NCBI GenBank assembly: GCA_902547535.1
Contig: CACCOB010000002.1
Span: 62,001-126,000, forward strand
Direction of reading: 5' to 3'
Origin: an uncultured Pelagibacteraceae bacterium
Lineage (GTDB): Bacteria; Pseudomonadota; Alphaproteobacteria; Pelagibacterales; Pelagibacteraceae
DNA length: 64,000 nucleotides
Numbering within the stretch: the stretch's first letter is position 1; each line of letters starts with the position of its first letter. Made by a program: the position numbers and the translations under genes. Below the pieces are notes generated by a model, which ran no database searches, was not told the origin of the DNA, and saw only the letters and a list, made by a program, of their open reading frames with translations. This document shows, piece by piece, positions 24,836 through 37,621 of this stretch.

Positions 24836-25744
24836 ATGGACCTTAAGTCCAAAATAATTTTAATATCAGGACCCACGGCATCAGGAAAATCTGAATTGGC
24901 GATTAAATTTGCTAAAAAAATAAATGGAGAAATAATTAATGCAGACAGTATGCAGGTCTACAAAGAATTAAAAATATTAACAGCCAGACCGATTAAAGAA
25001 AATAACAATAAAATTAAACACCATTTATATGGCTTTCAAAGTGTTAAAAATGAATTTTCTACTGGTCAATGGTTAAAATTAGTTAAAAAAAAAATAAAAG
25101 AAATAAGAAATAAAAACAAAATACCTATTCTGGTTGGTGGCACTGGTCTCTACTTTAAAGCATTAATAGATGGTTTGGTTAAGATACCGAAAATTCCTAA
25201 TAAAATTAGAAATAAAATTAGAAATATACAAACAAAAATAGGACAAAAAAAATTTTATCTAAGACTTTTAAAAAAAGATAAATTAATAAAAAACAAGATA
25301 GATCCTACAGATGTCCAAAGATCTTTAAGGGCTTATGAGGTGATTTACTTTACAAAAAAATCAATCTTTGAGTGGTATAAAAAAACAAAATCACAATATA
25401 AAAAAGACGAATTTTTAAGTATTTATATTGATTATCCTAAAGAGCAATTGGTCAATAAAATTACAAAAAGAGTAGATCAAATGATAAAAGATGGGGCTGT
25501 CGAAGAAGTTAAGAACTTTGGAAAGTTGAATTTAAAGAATAATAATAATCTTAATAAAGTTATTGGCATCAGAGAGATCAAAGATTTTATTGATAAAAAA
25601 ACTTCATTTAAAGAAATGAAACTAAATATTGTAATAAAAACGAGGCAATACGCTAAAAGACAAAGAACTTGGTCTAGAGGTCAGATGAGTGATTGGCAAA
25701 AATTTGATCCTAAGGGGCTGCTAAAATTTATAAAAAAATTATAA
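24836..25744 (+). CDS. miaA: tRNA dimethylallyltransferase
   Basis: Transfers the dimethylallyl group to A37 of tRNAs reading UNN codons, using DMAPP from the isoprenoid pathway. 302 aa. P-loop SGPTASGKS at 11-19, then INADSMQVYKEL, LVGGTGLYFKALIDG and the C-terminal tRNA-contact region IKTRQYAKRQRTW. It begins 4 bp after htrA and is probably the last gene of that operon. Confidence 0.96.
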   Translation: MDLKSKIILISGPTASGKSELAIKFAKKINGEIINADSMQVYKELKILTARPIKENNNKIKHHLYGFQSVKNEFSTGQWLKLVKKKIKEIRNKNKIPILVGGTGLYFKALIDGLVKIPKIPNKIRNKIRNIQTKIGQKKFYLRLLKKDKLIKNKIDPTDVQRSLRAYEVIYFTKKSIFEWYKKTKSQYKKDEFLSIYIDYPKEQLVNKITKRVDQMIKDGAVEEVKNFGKLNLKNNNNLNKVIGIREIKDFIDKKTSFKEMKLNIVIKTRQYAKRQRTWSRGQMSDWQKFDPKGLLKFIKKL

Positions 25745-25797
25745 TTTATCTCTACAATAACTTGACCAATGAGTACAACTTCAGCTAGATTGTCTGA

Positions 25798-27564
25798 ATG
25801 CCAAAATTATATTCAGGAGCTGAGATTGTATTTAAATGTTTAGAGGATCAGGGCGTCAGTCATATTTTTGGATATCCTGGAGGAGCAGTTCTTCCAATTT
25901 ATGATGAATTAAAAAATTTTAATTCTATCAAACATATTTTAGTAAGGCACGAACAAGGCGCCGGACATGCTGCGGAAGGTTATGCAAGATCAACAGGTAA
26001 ACCAGGTGTTTTATTGGTAACATCTGGACCTGGCGCAACAAATGCCGTTACTGCATTGACAGATGCATATATGGACTCTGTCCCATTAGTTTGTATTACA
26101 GGGCAAGTTCCAACTCATCTAATTGGAACTGATGCATTTCAAGAGTGTGACACAACTGGAATTACTAGACCTTGCACTAAACATAATTGGCTAGTTAAAG
26201 ATATTAATGATCTATCAGAGATAATGCATAAAGCTTTCGAAGTGGCAACCACTGGTAGACCAGGACCAGTGTTAGTTGATATTCCAAAGGATATACAATT
26301 TCAAAAGACAAAATATAAAAATTATCGAAAAGTAAAAAAGTTAAATGGCAAATCACATGATAATTTTTCTCAAAAAAATATTGATGAACTTATTAAATTA
26401 ATAAGCAAAGCAAAAAAGCCAATTTTTTACACAGGAGGAGGTGTAATTAATTCAGGACCAAAGGCGAGTGAACTTTTAAGAGAACTTGTGTATGCAACTG
26501 GTTTCCCTATAACTTCAACTTTGCAAGGCCTTGGTTGTTTCCCTGCTGATGATAACCAATTTTTAGGAATGTTGGGAATGCACGGAACTTACGAAGCTAA
26601 TAATGCAATGTATAGTTGTGATCTAATGATTAATATTGGTGCAAGATTTGATGATAGGATTACTGGTAAAATTGATGAATTCTCACCTAAATCAAAAAAA
26701 GTTCATATTGATATTGATCCATCGTCTATAAACAAAAATGTAAAGGTGGATTTACCGATAGTTGGAGATATTAAATCAGTATTAACATCAGCACTAAAAA
26801 CTTTAAAAAAATCTAAAAAGAATTTTTCTAAATCAAATAAACATCAAATATCTAATTGGTGGGAAAAAATACAAAAATGGAGATCTAAACGTTCTTTAGA
26901 TTATATTGGCAGTGAAGAGACAATTAAACCTCAATATGCTATTGAGAGATTATATGAATTAACTAAAGATAAAGATACGTATATTACAACTGAGGTTGGA
27001 CAACATCAAATGTGGGCTGCTCAACACTACAAGTTCAATAAACCTAATAGGTGGATGACCTCAGGTGGTCTTGGAACAATGGGATATGGTTTGCCTGCTG
27101 CGGTTGGAGTTCAGATAGCGCATCCTAAAAAATTAGTTGTTGATATTGCTGGTGAAGCTTCGGTTTTAATGACTATGCAAGAAATGTCTACTGCAGTTCA
27201 GTATAATCTACCAATAAAAATATTTATTTTAAATAATGAGTACATGGGCATGGTAAGGCAATGGCAAGAATTACTACATGATAAAAACTATTCAGAGAGT
27301 TACACGGCAGCGTTACCAGATTTTGTTAAAATGGCTGAAGCTTATGGATGTGTTGGAATACGAGCAAAAACACCAGAGGAATTAGACGACAAGATTATTG
27401 AAATGTTAAATACTGATAGACCAGTAATATTTGATTGTCTTGTAGACAAACAAGAAAATTGCTTCCCAATGATACCATCTGGAAAACCACATAATCAAAT
27501 GTTACTAGGTCCCAAAGATCAAAAAGATAAAAAAATCACAGGAAAAGGAAGAACTTTAGTTTAA
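25798..27564 (+). CDS. ilvB: Acetolactate synthase large subunit
   Basis: TPP/FAD enzyme that makes acetolactate and acetohydroxybutyrate, the first common step to Val, Leu and Ile. 588 aa. HIFGYPGGAVLPIYDEL and RHEQGAGHAAEGYAR (catalytic Glu) lie in the N-terminal domain, TLQGLGCFPADD in the FAD region, and GEASVLMTMQEMSTAVQY with ILNNEYMGMVRQWQ in the TPP domain. It heads ilvB-ilvH-ilvC-leuA. The 53-bp upstream gap shows no attenuator-type leader peptide or terminator. Confidence 0.96.
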   Translation: MPKLYSGAEIVFKCLEDQGVSHIFGYPGGAVLPIYDELKNFNSIKHILVRHEQGAGHAAEGYARSTGKPGVLLVTSGPGATNAVTALTDAYMDSVPLVCITGQVPTHLIGTDAFQECDTTGITRPCTKHNWLVKDINDLSEIMHKAFEVATTGRPGPVLVDIPKDIQFQKTKYKNYRKVKKLNGKSHDNFSQKNIDELIKLISKAKKPIFYTGGGVINSGPKASELLRELVYATGFPITSTLQGLGCFPADDNQFLGMLGMHGTYEANNAMYSCDLMINIGARFDDRITGKIDEFSPKSKKVHIDIDPSSINKNVKVDLPIVGDIKSVLTSALKTLKKSKKNFSKSNKHQISNWWEKIQKWRSKRSLDYIGSEETIKPQYAIERLYELTKDKDTYITTEVGQHQMWAAQHYKFNKPNRWMTSGGLGTMGYGLPAAVGVQIAHPKKLVVDIAGEASVLMTMQEMSTAVQYNLPIKIFILNNEYMGMVRQWQELLHDKNYSESYTAALPDFVKMAEAYGCVGIRAKTPEELDDKIIEMLNTDRPVIFDCLVDKQENCFPMIPSGKPHNQMLLGPKDQKDKKITGKGRTLV

Positions 27565-27565
27565 G

Positions 27566-28114
27566 ATGGCTAGCTCAAAATCGGCTTATAGTATTGCTGG
27601 AAAAAAACAGAAAAACGATACCCATATAATAGTAGTTTGGGTAGATAATGAAGCTGGAGTTTTAGCTAGAGTAGTGGGTTTATTTTCTGGAAGAGGTTAT
27701 AATATAGAGTCTTTAGCCGTAGCTGAGGTTGATCAAAAAGAAAATATCTCAAGAATTACAATAGTTACAACTGGAACACCTCAAGTGGTCGACCAGATTA
27801 AACTTCAACTAAAAAAATTGGTACCTGTCCATAAAGTTGCAGATTTTAAAAGAGAAGATAAAAATGTTATTTTTAAAGAAATGGCTCTATTTAAATTTGT
27901 TGCTAACAGTGAAAAATTAATAAAAGCATTTAAAGCGTGCAAAAACTTCAATCCTGTTGTATTGGATGAAACAAAAAAGTCAAAAGTAATTCAAATTACC
28001 GCTTTAAGAAGAGAAATAGACAAAATGTCAAAAAATTTAACAAAATTTGGTTTAGTAAGTGTTTCTAGAACAGGTGCTGTTGCAATGACTAGAGGATCAG
28101 ATGTATTTAAATAA
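27566..28114 (+). CDS. ilvH: Acetolactate synthase small (regulatory) subunit
   Basis: Binds branched-chain amino acids and gives feedback control of IlvB. 182 aa, with an N-terminal ACT domain (IVVWVDNEAGVLARVVGLFS and RGYNIESLAVAEVDQ) preceded by about 20 polar residues, and the conserved C-terminal domain (FKREDKNVIFKEMALFK, VSRTGAVAMTRG). It follows ilvB after one base. Confidence 0.95.
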   Translation: MASSKSAYSIAGKKQKNDTHIIVVWVDNEAGVLARVVGLFSGRGYNIESLAVAEVDQKENISRITIVTTGTPQVVDQIKLQLKKLVPVHKVADFKREDKNVIFKEMALFKFVANSEKLIKAFKACKNFNPVVLDETKKSKVIQITALRREIDKMSKNLTKFGLVSVSRTGAVAMTRGSDVFK

Positions 28115-29152
<1,038 letters not shown>

Positions 29153-29242
29153 ATCGATTACTGTTTTTTTTGGCATAAATTAGCCAATTTATTTTGCAAT
29201 CTGAGCGTGAGCATGTATGATGCTGAAGCTTAAATTAATAAA

Positions 29243-31866
<2,624 letters not shown>

Positions 31867-31871
31867 TTAAA

Positions 31872-32714
31872 ATGTCTAGAGAAATGGGCAGAGATGATTT
31901 CGTTATATCTGCTCGTTCCGTCTTTTTGAAAAAAGGAAATAGGCAAAAGTTTTCTTTATTAACGCTTATTATAATATCAATAGTTATTCTATCTTTAGAG
32001 TACTTTAAATCTGGTCCTATAAACCAGATAAGGATGATTACTAAAGATATTATTATAAAATCTTCATATGTTGCTTCTGTTCCTTTCAAATCAATTTCAA
32101 AAACATATTCCACAGCAATTGATCATTTCAATATGTATGATGAGTATGAAAAGTTAAAAAAAGCAGAAATAAAAAAAAAAAACTTAATATTAGAAAATAA
32201 TTTTTTTAAGGAAGAAAATCAAAGATTAAAAAAGCTAATAGACGAAAAAAATCTTTATAATAATGAATTCTATATAACTAAAGTGCTGTTAGATCAGAAA
32301 AGTCCATATTTAAGATCTTTGCTAATAAATAAAGGTTTTAAACATGGAATAAAATTAGGTGCTGCGGTCAGAAGTGAATCTTACTTTATAGGTAAGATTG
32401 TAGACTCAAACTATCTTACCTCAAGAATATTACTCATAAGTGATTTAAATAGTAAAATTCCTATTATAATTGAACCTGGTTCAATAAGTGCAATTTTATC
32501 AGGTACTGGAAATAACGAATTAGGCGAAATTGAATATTTGCCTGAGAATAATAATATTAAAGAAGGTGGGATAGTTTATACGTCTGGATCAGATGGAGTA
32601 ATTTCATCAGGTATACCTATTGGAAAAATTCTTTTGGATAACAATTTGATTAAAGTTGATTACTTTGCAGATTTTACCCAAATTAATTTTGTAAAGGTTT
32701 ATTACAAAAAGTGA
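31872..32714 (+). CDS. mreC: Rod-shape protein MreC
   Basis: Periplasmic scaffold anchored in the inner membrane, linking MreB to the wall synthases. 280 aa. A basic cytoplasmic tail (KKGNRQK) precedes the membrane helix (FSLLTLIIISIVILSLEYF), followed by a coiled coil around residues 90-130 (KKKNLILENNFFKEENQRL) and the beta-barrel domain with LINKGFKHGIKLGAAV and SDLNSKIPIII. The stop overlaps the mreD GTG by 4 bp. Confidence 0.93.
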   Translation: MSREMGRDDFVISARSVFLKKGNRQKFSLLTLIIISIVILSLEYFKSGPINQIRMITKDIIIKSSYVASVPFKSISKTYSTAIDHFNMYDEYEKLKKAEIKKKNLILENNFFKEENQRLKKLIDEKNLYNNEFYITKVLLDQKSPYLRSLLINKGFKHGIKLGAAVRSESYFIGKIVDSNYLTSRILLISDLNSKIPIIIEPGSISAILSGTGNNELGEIEYLPENNNIKEGGIVYTSGSDGVISSGIPIGKILLDNNLIKVDYFADFTQINFVKVYYKK

Positions 32715-33235
32715 GCATTATAAACAAAACTTATTCAAAGTTTCTAACAATTTCTCCAGTTGTAATTTTATTTATATCTACACTTTCAAATTCAAAATAC
32801 AATTTTACTTATGATGAAAATTATTTAAGTTTTAACATTAGTTATGTAATTGTTTTTTTTTGGAGCTTAAAAAGACCTGAATATTTTGGGTATGGATTTA
32901 TTTTTTTAGCAGGTATATTGAATGATGTAATTCAAAATAATCCTCTAGGAATTTCCTCAGTTGAATATTTATTAATTTGTGTGTTAACAGCTTTTGTTAG
33001 AAGAAGAATAATATTGCAAAATTTAATTTATGATTGGGTATTTTTTCTAATTTCAATTTTAATTGTAGGATCAATAAATTATATTATATTAGTATACATA
33101 TTTAAAATTCCGATAGTATATAACGGCTTGTTATTAGGATTGTTTGCGACCTTTCTAATTTATCCTATACTTGCCAAAATACTGAGTTGGATTGATAATA
33201 TCGTTCAAGCAAATATTAATGATAAAAAAAACTAG
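32711..33235 (+). CDS. mreD: Rod-shape protein MreD
   Basis: 174 aa integral membrane protein with about five hydrophobic helices and few conserved residues, as usual for MreD; the segment FIFLAGILNDVIQNNPLGIS resembles the family's G-x-x-x-D-x-x-x-x-x-P-L-G motif. It begins at GTG inside the mreC stop (GTGA) and its end overlaps the mrdA start. Confidence 0.88.
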   Translation: MSIINKTYSKFLTISPVVILFISTLSNSKYNFTYDENYLSFNISYVIVFFWSLKRPEYFGYGFIFLAGILNDVIQNNPLGISSVEYLLICVLTAFVRRRIILQNLIYDWVFFLISILIVGSINYIILVYIFKIPIVYNGLLLGLFATFLIYPILAKILSWIDNIVQANINDKKN

Positions 33236-35162
33236 TAATTTAGATAAAAATAAAACTATTAATAGAAGACTTTTTATCCTCGGGTCAGCAAAAGTAGGAC
33301 TATTAGGATTAATAACTTCAAGATTATATAATCTTCAGATTTCTGAAAAAATAAAATATGAAACTTTGTCTGATAAAAATAGATTTAGAGAATGGAAGAC
33401 ACCACCAAAACGTGGTGTAATTACAGACTTTTATAATAATATAATTGCAGACAATAAAAGAGTTTATCAAGTATATCTGTCTTTAGATGAAACAAAAGAT
33501 TTTAATAGTTCTATATTTAAATTAAAAAATATAATTGGTTTGACTAATGATGAATTAAGTAAAATTTATGAAAAAAAACAAAAAATTAAACCTTGGGATT
33601 CCATCTTGGTATCTGAAAATTTATCTTGGGAAAAATTTTCAAAATTAAATTTATATCTACATGAAATCGAGGGTGCTAAGCCTGTTTTATCTACTTCTAG
33701 ATATTACCCTTATTCAAATGATTTAGTTCATATAATTGGGTACGTTGGAGAGGCGAGCGCAAATGATATCACTAAGAATAAAAAAATTGAGAAAAATTTT
33801 GTTCCTGGCTTAAAAGTTGGTAAAATTGGGATTGAAAATTCAACTGACCAAATATTAATTGGAAATTATGGTATAAAAAGATTTGAAGTAAACTCCTCAG
33901 GAAAAAAAATAAGAGAAATCAGTTATAAAAAGGAAACACAAGGAGAAAACCTTAGAACAACTATTGATATTGAGGTTCAAAGACTTGCACAAAAACTTCT
34001 TGATAATAAAGCAGGCTCTATTTGTGCTATGGATATTTTCAGTGGTGAAATAATTGCTCTCGCATCATCTCCAACTTATGATCCAAACAAATTTACATAT
34101 GGCATAAACAAAAAAGATTGGAATGAAATTAAAAACAACAAACTTAGACCTTTGGTTAATAAATCAATAGCTGGCTTATACTCTCCAGGATCTACTATAA
34201 AACCGTTAGTAGCTCTCGCAGCTTTAGAGTACGGTATTATAAATCCAAACCTAAAAGTCAAATGTAAGGGACATAAACATCCATACGAATTATATGGGCA
34301 AAAATATCATTGTTGGAAAAAAGATGGACATGGAATAATGAGTTTAAGAAACGCAATTAAGCAATCATGTGATATTTATTTCTATGAAGTAGCGAGATTG
34401 CTTGGAGTTGATAAATTATCAATTATAGCAAAAAGATATGGTCTTGGCTCAAAAGTATTAGAAAATATTTTCCCAGAGGAAAAAAAGGGGCTTGTTCCAT
34501 CGACTAAATGGAAAAAACAAGTTCTTGAACAATCATGGTATCTTGGAGAGACTGTAATAACAGGAATTGGCCAAGGTTATATACAAACAACCCCTCTGCA
34601 GCTTTGTTTGATGACCGCACAATTAGCAAATGGTGGATTTAAAATTAAACCAAATATAATCTATAATAATAATTTTAATTACGAAGAAATTTTATCAAAA
34701 ATTAAATCTGAGAAAAATAAACCTATTGAAGCAAATATATTACAAGAAAGAGATATAAATCTTTATGAAAAACTATATAAAAATTCTAAAAATATAAAAA
34801 TTGTCCTTGATGCTATGTATGGATCAACAAATGAGCAATTTGGAACATCATTCAGATCTAGACATAAAGAAAAAAAATATAGATATGCTGGAAAAACAGG
34901 CACCTCTCAGGTAAGAAGAATTACAGAAAAGGACAGAGAACTCGATTTAGATACATCTGAAATTGAGTACGAAAATAGAGATCATGCACTGTTCGTAGCA
35001 TTTGCTCCTTATGATAAACCAAAATATGCAATTAGTGTTTTAGTTGAGCATGGTGGATCTGGGAGTAAAGCAGCAGCACCTTTGGCTAACAGGTTGATAA
35101 AAAAAATAATCGATAGAGACAAAGATAGAGAAATCAAAAGAAAGGAGCTTAAGATTATCTAA
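33219..35162 (+). CDS. mrdA: Penicillin-binding protein 2 (elongation transpeptidase)
   Basis: Class B PBP that cross-links peptidoglycan during lateral growth. The ATG at 33219 gives 647 aa; a TTG nine codons upstream would overlap mreD more. The N-terminal anchor is at about 18-38, then the PBP dimerisation domain (WKTPPKRGVITDFYNN). The catalytic Ser325-x-x-Lys328 is in SPGSTIKP, the second motif is SCD in IKQSCDIYFY, and KTG is at 559-561 (GKTGTSQV). It precedes rodA with a TAATG junction. Confidence 0.96.
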   Translation: MIKKTSNLDKNKTINRRLFILGSAKVGLLGLITSRLYNLQISEKIKYETLSDKNRFREWKTPPKRGVITDFYNNIIADNKRVYQVYLSLDETKDFNSSIFKLKNIIGLTNDELSKIYEKKQKIKPWDSILVSENLSWEKFSKLNLYLHEIEGAKPVLSTSRYYPYSNDLVHIIGYVGEASANDITKNKKIEKNFVPGLKVGKIGIENSTDQILIGNYGIKRFEVNSSGKKIREISYKKETQGENLRTTIDIEVQRLAQKLLDNKAGSICAMDIFSGEIIALASSPTYDPNKFTYGINKKDWNEIKNNKLRPLVNKSIAGLYSPGSTIKPLVALAALEYGIINPNLKVKCKGHKHPYELYGQKYHCWKKDGHGIMSLRNAIKQSCDIYFYEVARLLGVDKLSIIAKRYGLGSKVLENIFPEEKKGLVPSTKWKKQVLEQSWYLGETVITGIGQGYIQTTPLQLCLMTAQLANGGFKIKPNIIYNNNFNYEEILSKIKSEKNKPIEANILQERDINLYEKLYKNSKNIKIVLDAMYGSTNEQFGTSFRSRHKEKKYRYAGKTGTSQVRRITEKDRELDLDTSEIEYENRDHALFVAFAPYDKPKYAISVLVEHGGSGSKAAAPLANRLIKKIIDRDKDREIKRKELKII

Positions 35163-36289
35163 TGATATCCTCTTCTTTAAATTCCTCAAATTATTCTTTT
35201 TTCGACAAATTAAAATCTATTGATTATTTTTTAATTTTATTAGTTTTATTAATTGGAGCTATTAGTATTTTTTCAATTTATTCAACAGAAAGTGGAGACT
35301 TTTCTTATTATACAAAAAACCATTTATTAAGATTAGTTGCTTTTTTTTTATTGTTTTTAGCTTTATCATTTGTAAAAGTTTCTACTTGGTACAGGCAGGC
35401 ATATACATTTTATTTATTAGGACTTTTACTTTTATTGTTAGTTATTTTTTTTGGAATTTCAGTTTCTGGTTCTAAACGTTGGATTAATTTATTTGTATTT
35501 AATCTTCAACCCTCTGAGCTTATGAAAATTGCAGTAATTGTTAGTTTTGCAAGATATTACCATAGGATACAAACTGCAGATATCGAAAGTTATAAATATT
35601 TGCTGCAACCTATAATACTTTTGTTAATACCTTGTTATTTAGTAATTACTCAACCTGATTTAGGAACAGCTATTTTAATAGCAGGAAGTGGAATAGCTAT
35701 TATTTGGTTGGCAGGTTTAAATATTAAATATTTTATTTATTCAGGACTAATTGCTCTTGTCTCTATGCCATTTATAATTTCAATTTTAAAACCATATCAA
35801 AAATCTAGAATTTTGACTTTTTTCAATCCTGAAAGAGATCCTTTAGGCGCAGGTTATCAGATTATTCAATCTAAGATAGCAATAGGATCCGGCGGGATGT
35901 ATGGAAAAGGATTTTTAAAAGGTACTCAAAGTTATCTAGAGTTTTTGCCTGAAAAGCATACAGATTTCATATTCACTCTTTTCTCAGAGGAATTTGGATT
36001 TCTTGGGTCTTTATTGCTTATATTTTTATATGCTTTGTTGATTTACAGAATTATTAAAATAGGATTTTCGTGCAGAAGTTTTTTTGCAAAACTTTACTGT
36101 TTTGGCTTTTCATCAGCTCTTTTCTTATATGTATTCGTTAATATAGCTATGGTTCTAGGGTTGCTTCCAATTGTAGGCGCGCCTTTACCAATTATGTCAT
36201 ATGGAGGTTCATCAATGCTATCTATTATGATTGGGTTGAGCATTGTTATGAGTTGTAAAATTTACAGCCAGGAAGTAGTATCAAATTAA
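35162..36289 (+). CDS. rodA: SEDS peptidoglycan polymerase RodA
   Basis: Glycosyltransferase partner of PBP2. 375 aa with about ten membrane helices. SEDS-family landmarks are GSKRWINLFVFNLQPSELMK (third-fourth helix loop), QPDLGTAILI, the long periplasmic-loop segment PERDPLGAGYQIIQSKIAIGSGG, FLPEKHTDFIFTLFSEEFGF and the C-terminal PLPIMSYGGSSML. It ends the cell-shape operon; the following 76 bp have no clear terminator. Confidence 0.95.
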   Translation: MISSSLNSSNYSFFDKLKSIDYFLILLVLLIGAISIFSIYSTESGDFSYYTKNHLLRLVAFFLLFLALSFVKVSTWYRQAYTFYLLGLLLLLLVIFFGISVSGSKRWINLFVFNLQPSELMKIAVIVSFARYYHRIQTADIESYKYLLQPIILLLIPCYLVITQPDLGTAILIAGSGIAIIWLAGLNIKYFIYSGLIALVSMPFIISILKPYQKSRILTFFNPERDPLGAGYQIIQSKIAIGSGGMYGKGFLKGTQSYLEFLPEKHTDFIFTLFSEEFGFLGSLLLIFLYALLIYRIIKIGFSCRSFFAKLYCFGFSSALFLYVFVNIAMVLGLLPIVGAPLPIMSYGGSSMLSIMIGLSIVMSCKIYSQEVVSN

Positions 36290-36365
36290 ACTTATTATAT
36301 ATTATTATATCAGCCGCGATCAAATATCATATATAATTAAATACAACTCCATCTATATTCCTAAA

Positions 36366-37607
36366 ATGCCTAATAAAAATTTTAAAATTGGAATCGTTGG
36401 TGCAGGTATTCAAGGAGTTTGCAATGCTCTCTTTCTTCAAAAAAAAGGGTATCAAGTAATACTATTTGACAGAGATGAACCTGGTAATGCTGCATCTTAT
36501 GGAAATGCAGGACACTTCTCACCTTACGCTTCAGTTCCATTAAACAGACCAGACATTTTATCTGATGTGCCAGCAATGCTATTGAGTACAAGAGGACCCC
36601 TTGCTTTAAAATGGAATTATGTACCAAAAATGATCCCGTGGTTTTCAAGATTCATGATTAATTGTACAAAAGATAAAATGATGCATACCGCAAAATACAT
36701 GCATCAAATTTTAGACCAATCATTAATTGCCTATGATGAATTATTTGATGAAATAGATCTAGAAGGTTTAGTAGAAAGTAATGGAATACTTTATATTTGG
36801 AATGAAAAAAATTTAAAAAGTAGAGAATTAGAAATTAAAATTAGAGATGAACTAGGCGTAAAACAAAAAATTGTAAATAAGAAAGAAATACATGATTTAG
36901 AACCAAACTTAAAACCTATTTACTCAGGTGGAGTATTTTACGATTATGCAAGACATGCAAGAAATCCAAAAAAAATTCTAGTGAAATTATTTGAAAATTT
37001 TGTAAAAAAAGGTGGAAAATTTCTTAAACTAAATATTCGAGATGTTAATTTCGATGAAGGAAAACCAGTGTTAAGATCTGAAACACAAAGATTTGTATTT
37101 GATAAATTAGTAATAGCTTGTGGAGCATTTTCAAAAAGACTTACAGATCAATTACATGAAAAAATTCCTCTTGATACTGAAAGAGGATATCATGTTCATT
37201 TCAAAGATTTTGATCATTTAATTTCTAGACCAGTCGTGAACTCAAACAGAGGCTTCGGAATGTCTCCAATGGACCAAGGGTTAAGAGTAGTTGGCACAGT
37301 TGAGTTTGGTGGTTTAGAAAACGCACTTTCAAAAAATAGAATTAAAAATTTAATTTTAAATGCAAAAGAAATGCTAGATGGATTACCAGAACATAAAGAT
37401 GAGTGGCTAGGTTTTAGGCCTACTTTACCAGATTTTCTGCCAGTAATTGGACCATCAAAAAATTATGAAAATGTATACTATTCATTTGGTCATCACCATT
37501 TAGGATGGACTTTAGGTGCAATATCTGGAAAAATAGTTTCAGGGATGATTGCAAATGAAAATACTAATATGGATTTAAAACCGTATAGTTCAGTCAGATT
37601 TGCATAG
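36366..37607 (+). CDS. FAD-dependent D-amino acid dehydrogenase-like oxidoreductase
   Basis: 413 aa DAO-family flavoprotein. The N-terminal FAD-binding motif is GIVGAGIQGVCNALFL followed by FDRDEPGNAASYGNAGHFSP, characteristic of DadA-type enzymes; the C-terminal GFRPTLPDFLPVIGPS and FGHHHLGWTLGA segments are also DadA-like. It likely oxidises a D-amino or other imino/amino acid and feeds electrons to the respiratory chain; the substrate cannot be read from the sequence. It is followed after 14 bp by an oxoacid oxidoreductase gene, so the 2-oxoacid it makes may be the next enzyme's substrate. Confidence 0.85.
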   Translation: MPNKNFKIGIVGAGIQGVCNALFLQKKGYQVILFDRDEPGNAASYGNAGHFSPYASVPLNRPDILSDVPAMLLSTRGPLALKWNYVPKMIPWFSRFMINCTKDKMMHTAKYMHQILDQSLIAYDELFDEIDLEGLVESNGILYIWNEKNLKSRELEIKIRDELGVKQKIVNKKEIHDLEPNLKPIYSGGVFYDYARHARNPKKILVKLFENFVKKGGKFLKLNIRDVNFDEGKPVLRSETQRFVFDKLVIACGAFSKRLTDQLHEKIPLDTERGYHVHFKDFDHLISRPVVNSNRGFGMSPMDQGLRVVGTVEFGGLENALSKNRIKNLILNAKEMLDGLPEHKDEWLGFRPTLPDFLPVIGPSKNYENVYYSFGHHHLGWTLGAISGKIVSGMIANENTNMDLKPYSSVRFA

Positions 37608-37621
37608 TAAAGTTATATAGT

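Noticed and set aside
25745-25797. Attenuator or T-box-like leader of ilvB
   Set aside because: The gap is only 53 bp and shows no leader peptide rich in Ile/Val/Leu codons, no antiterminator pair and no terminator.
29170-29187. TTGGC-ataaatta-GCCAA hairpin after ilvC as a terminator
   Set aside because: The stem is only 5 bp with a loose loop and no clean T-run after it; leuA, 90 bp downstream, probably belongs to the same transcript.
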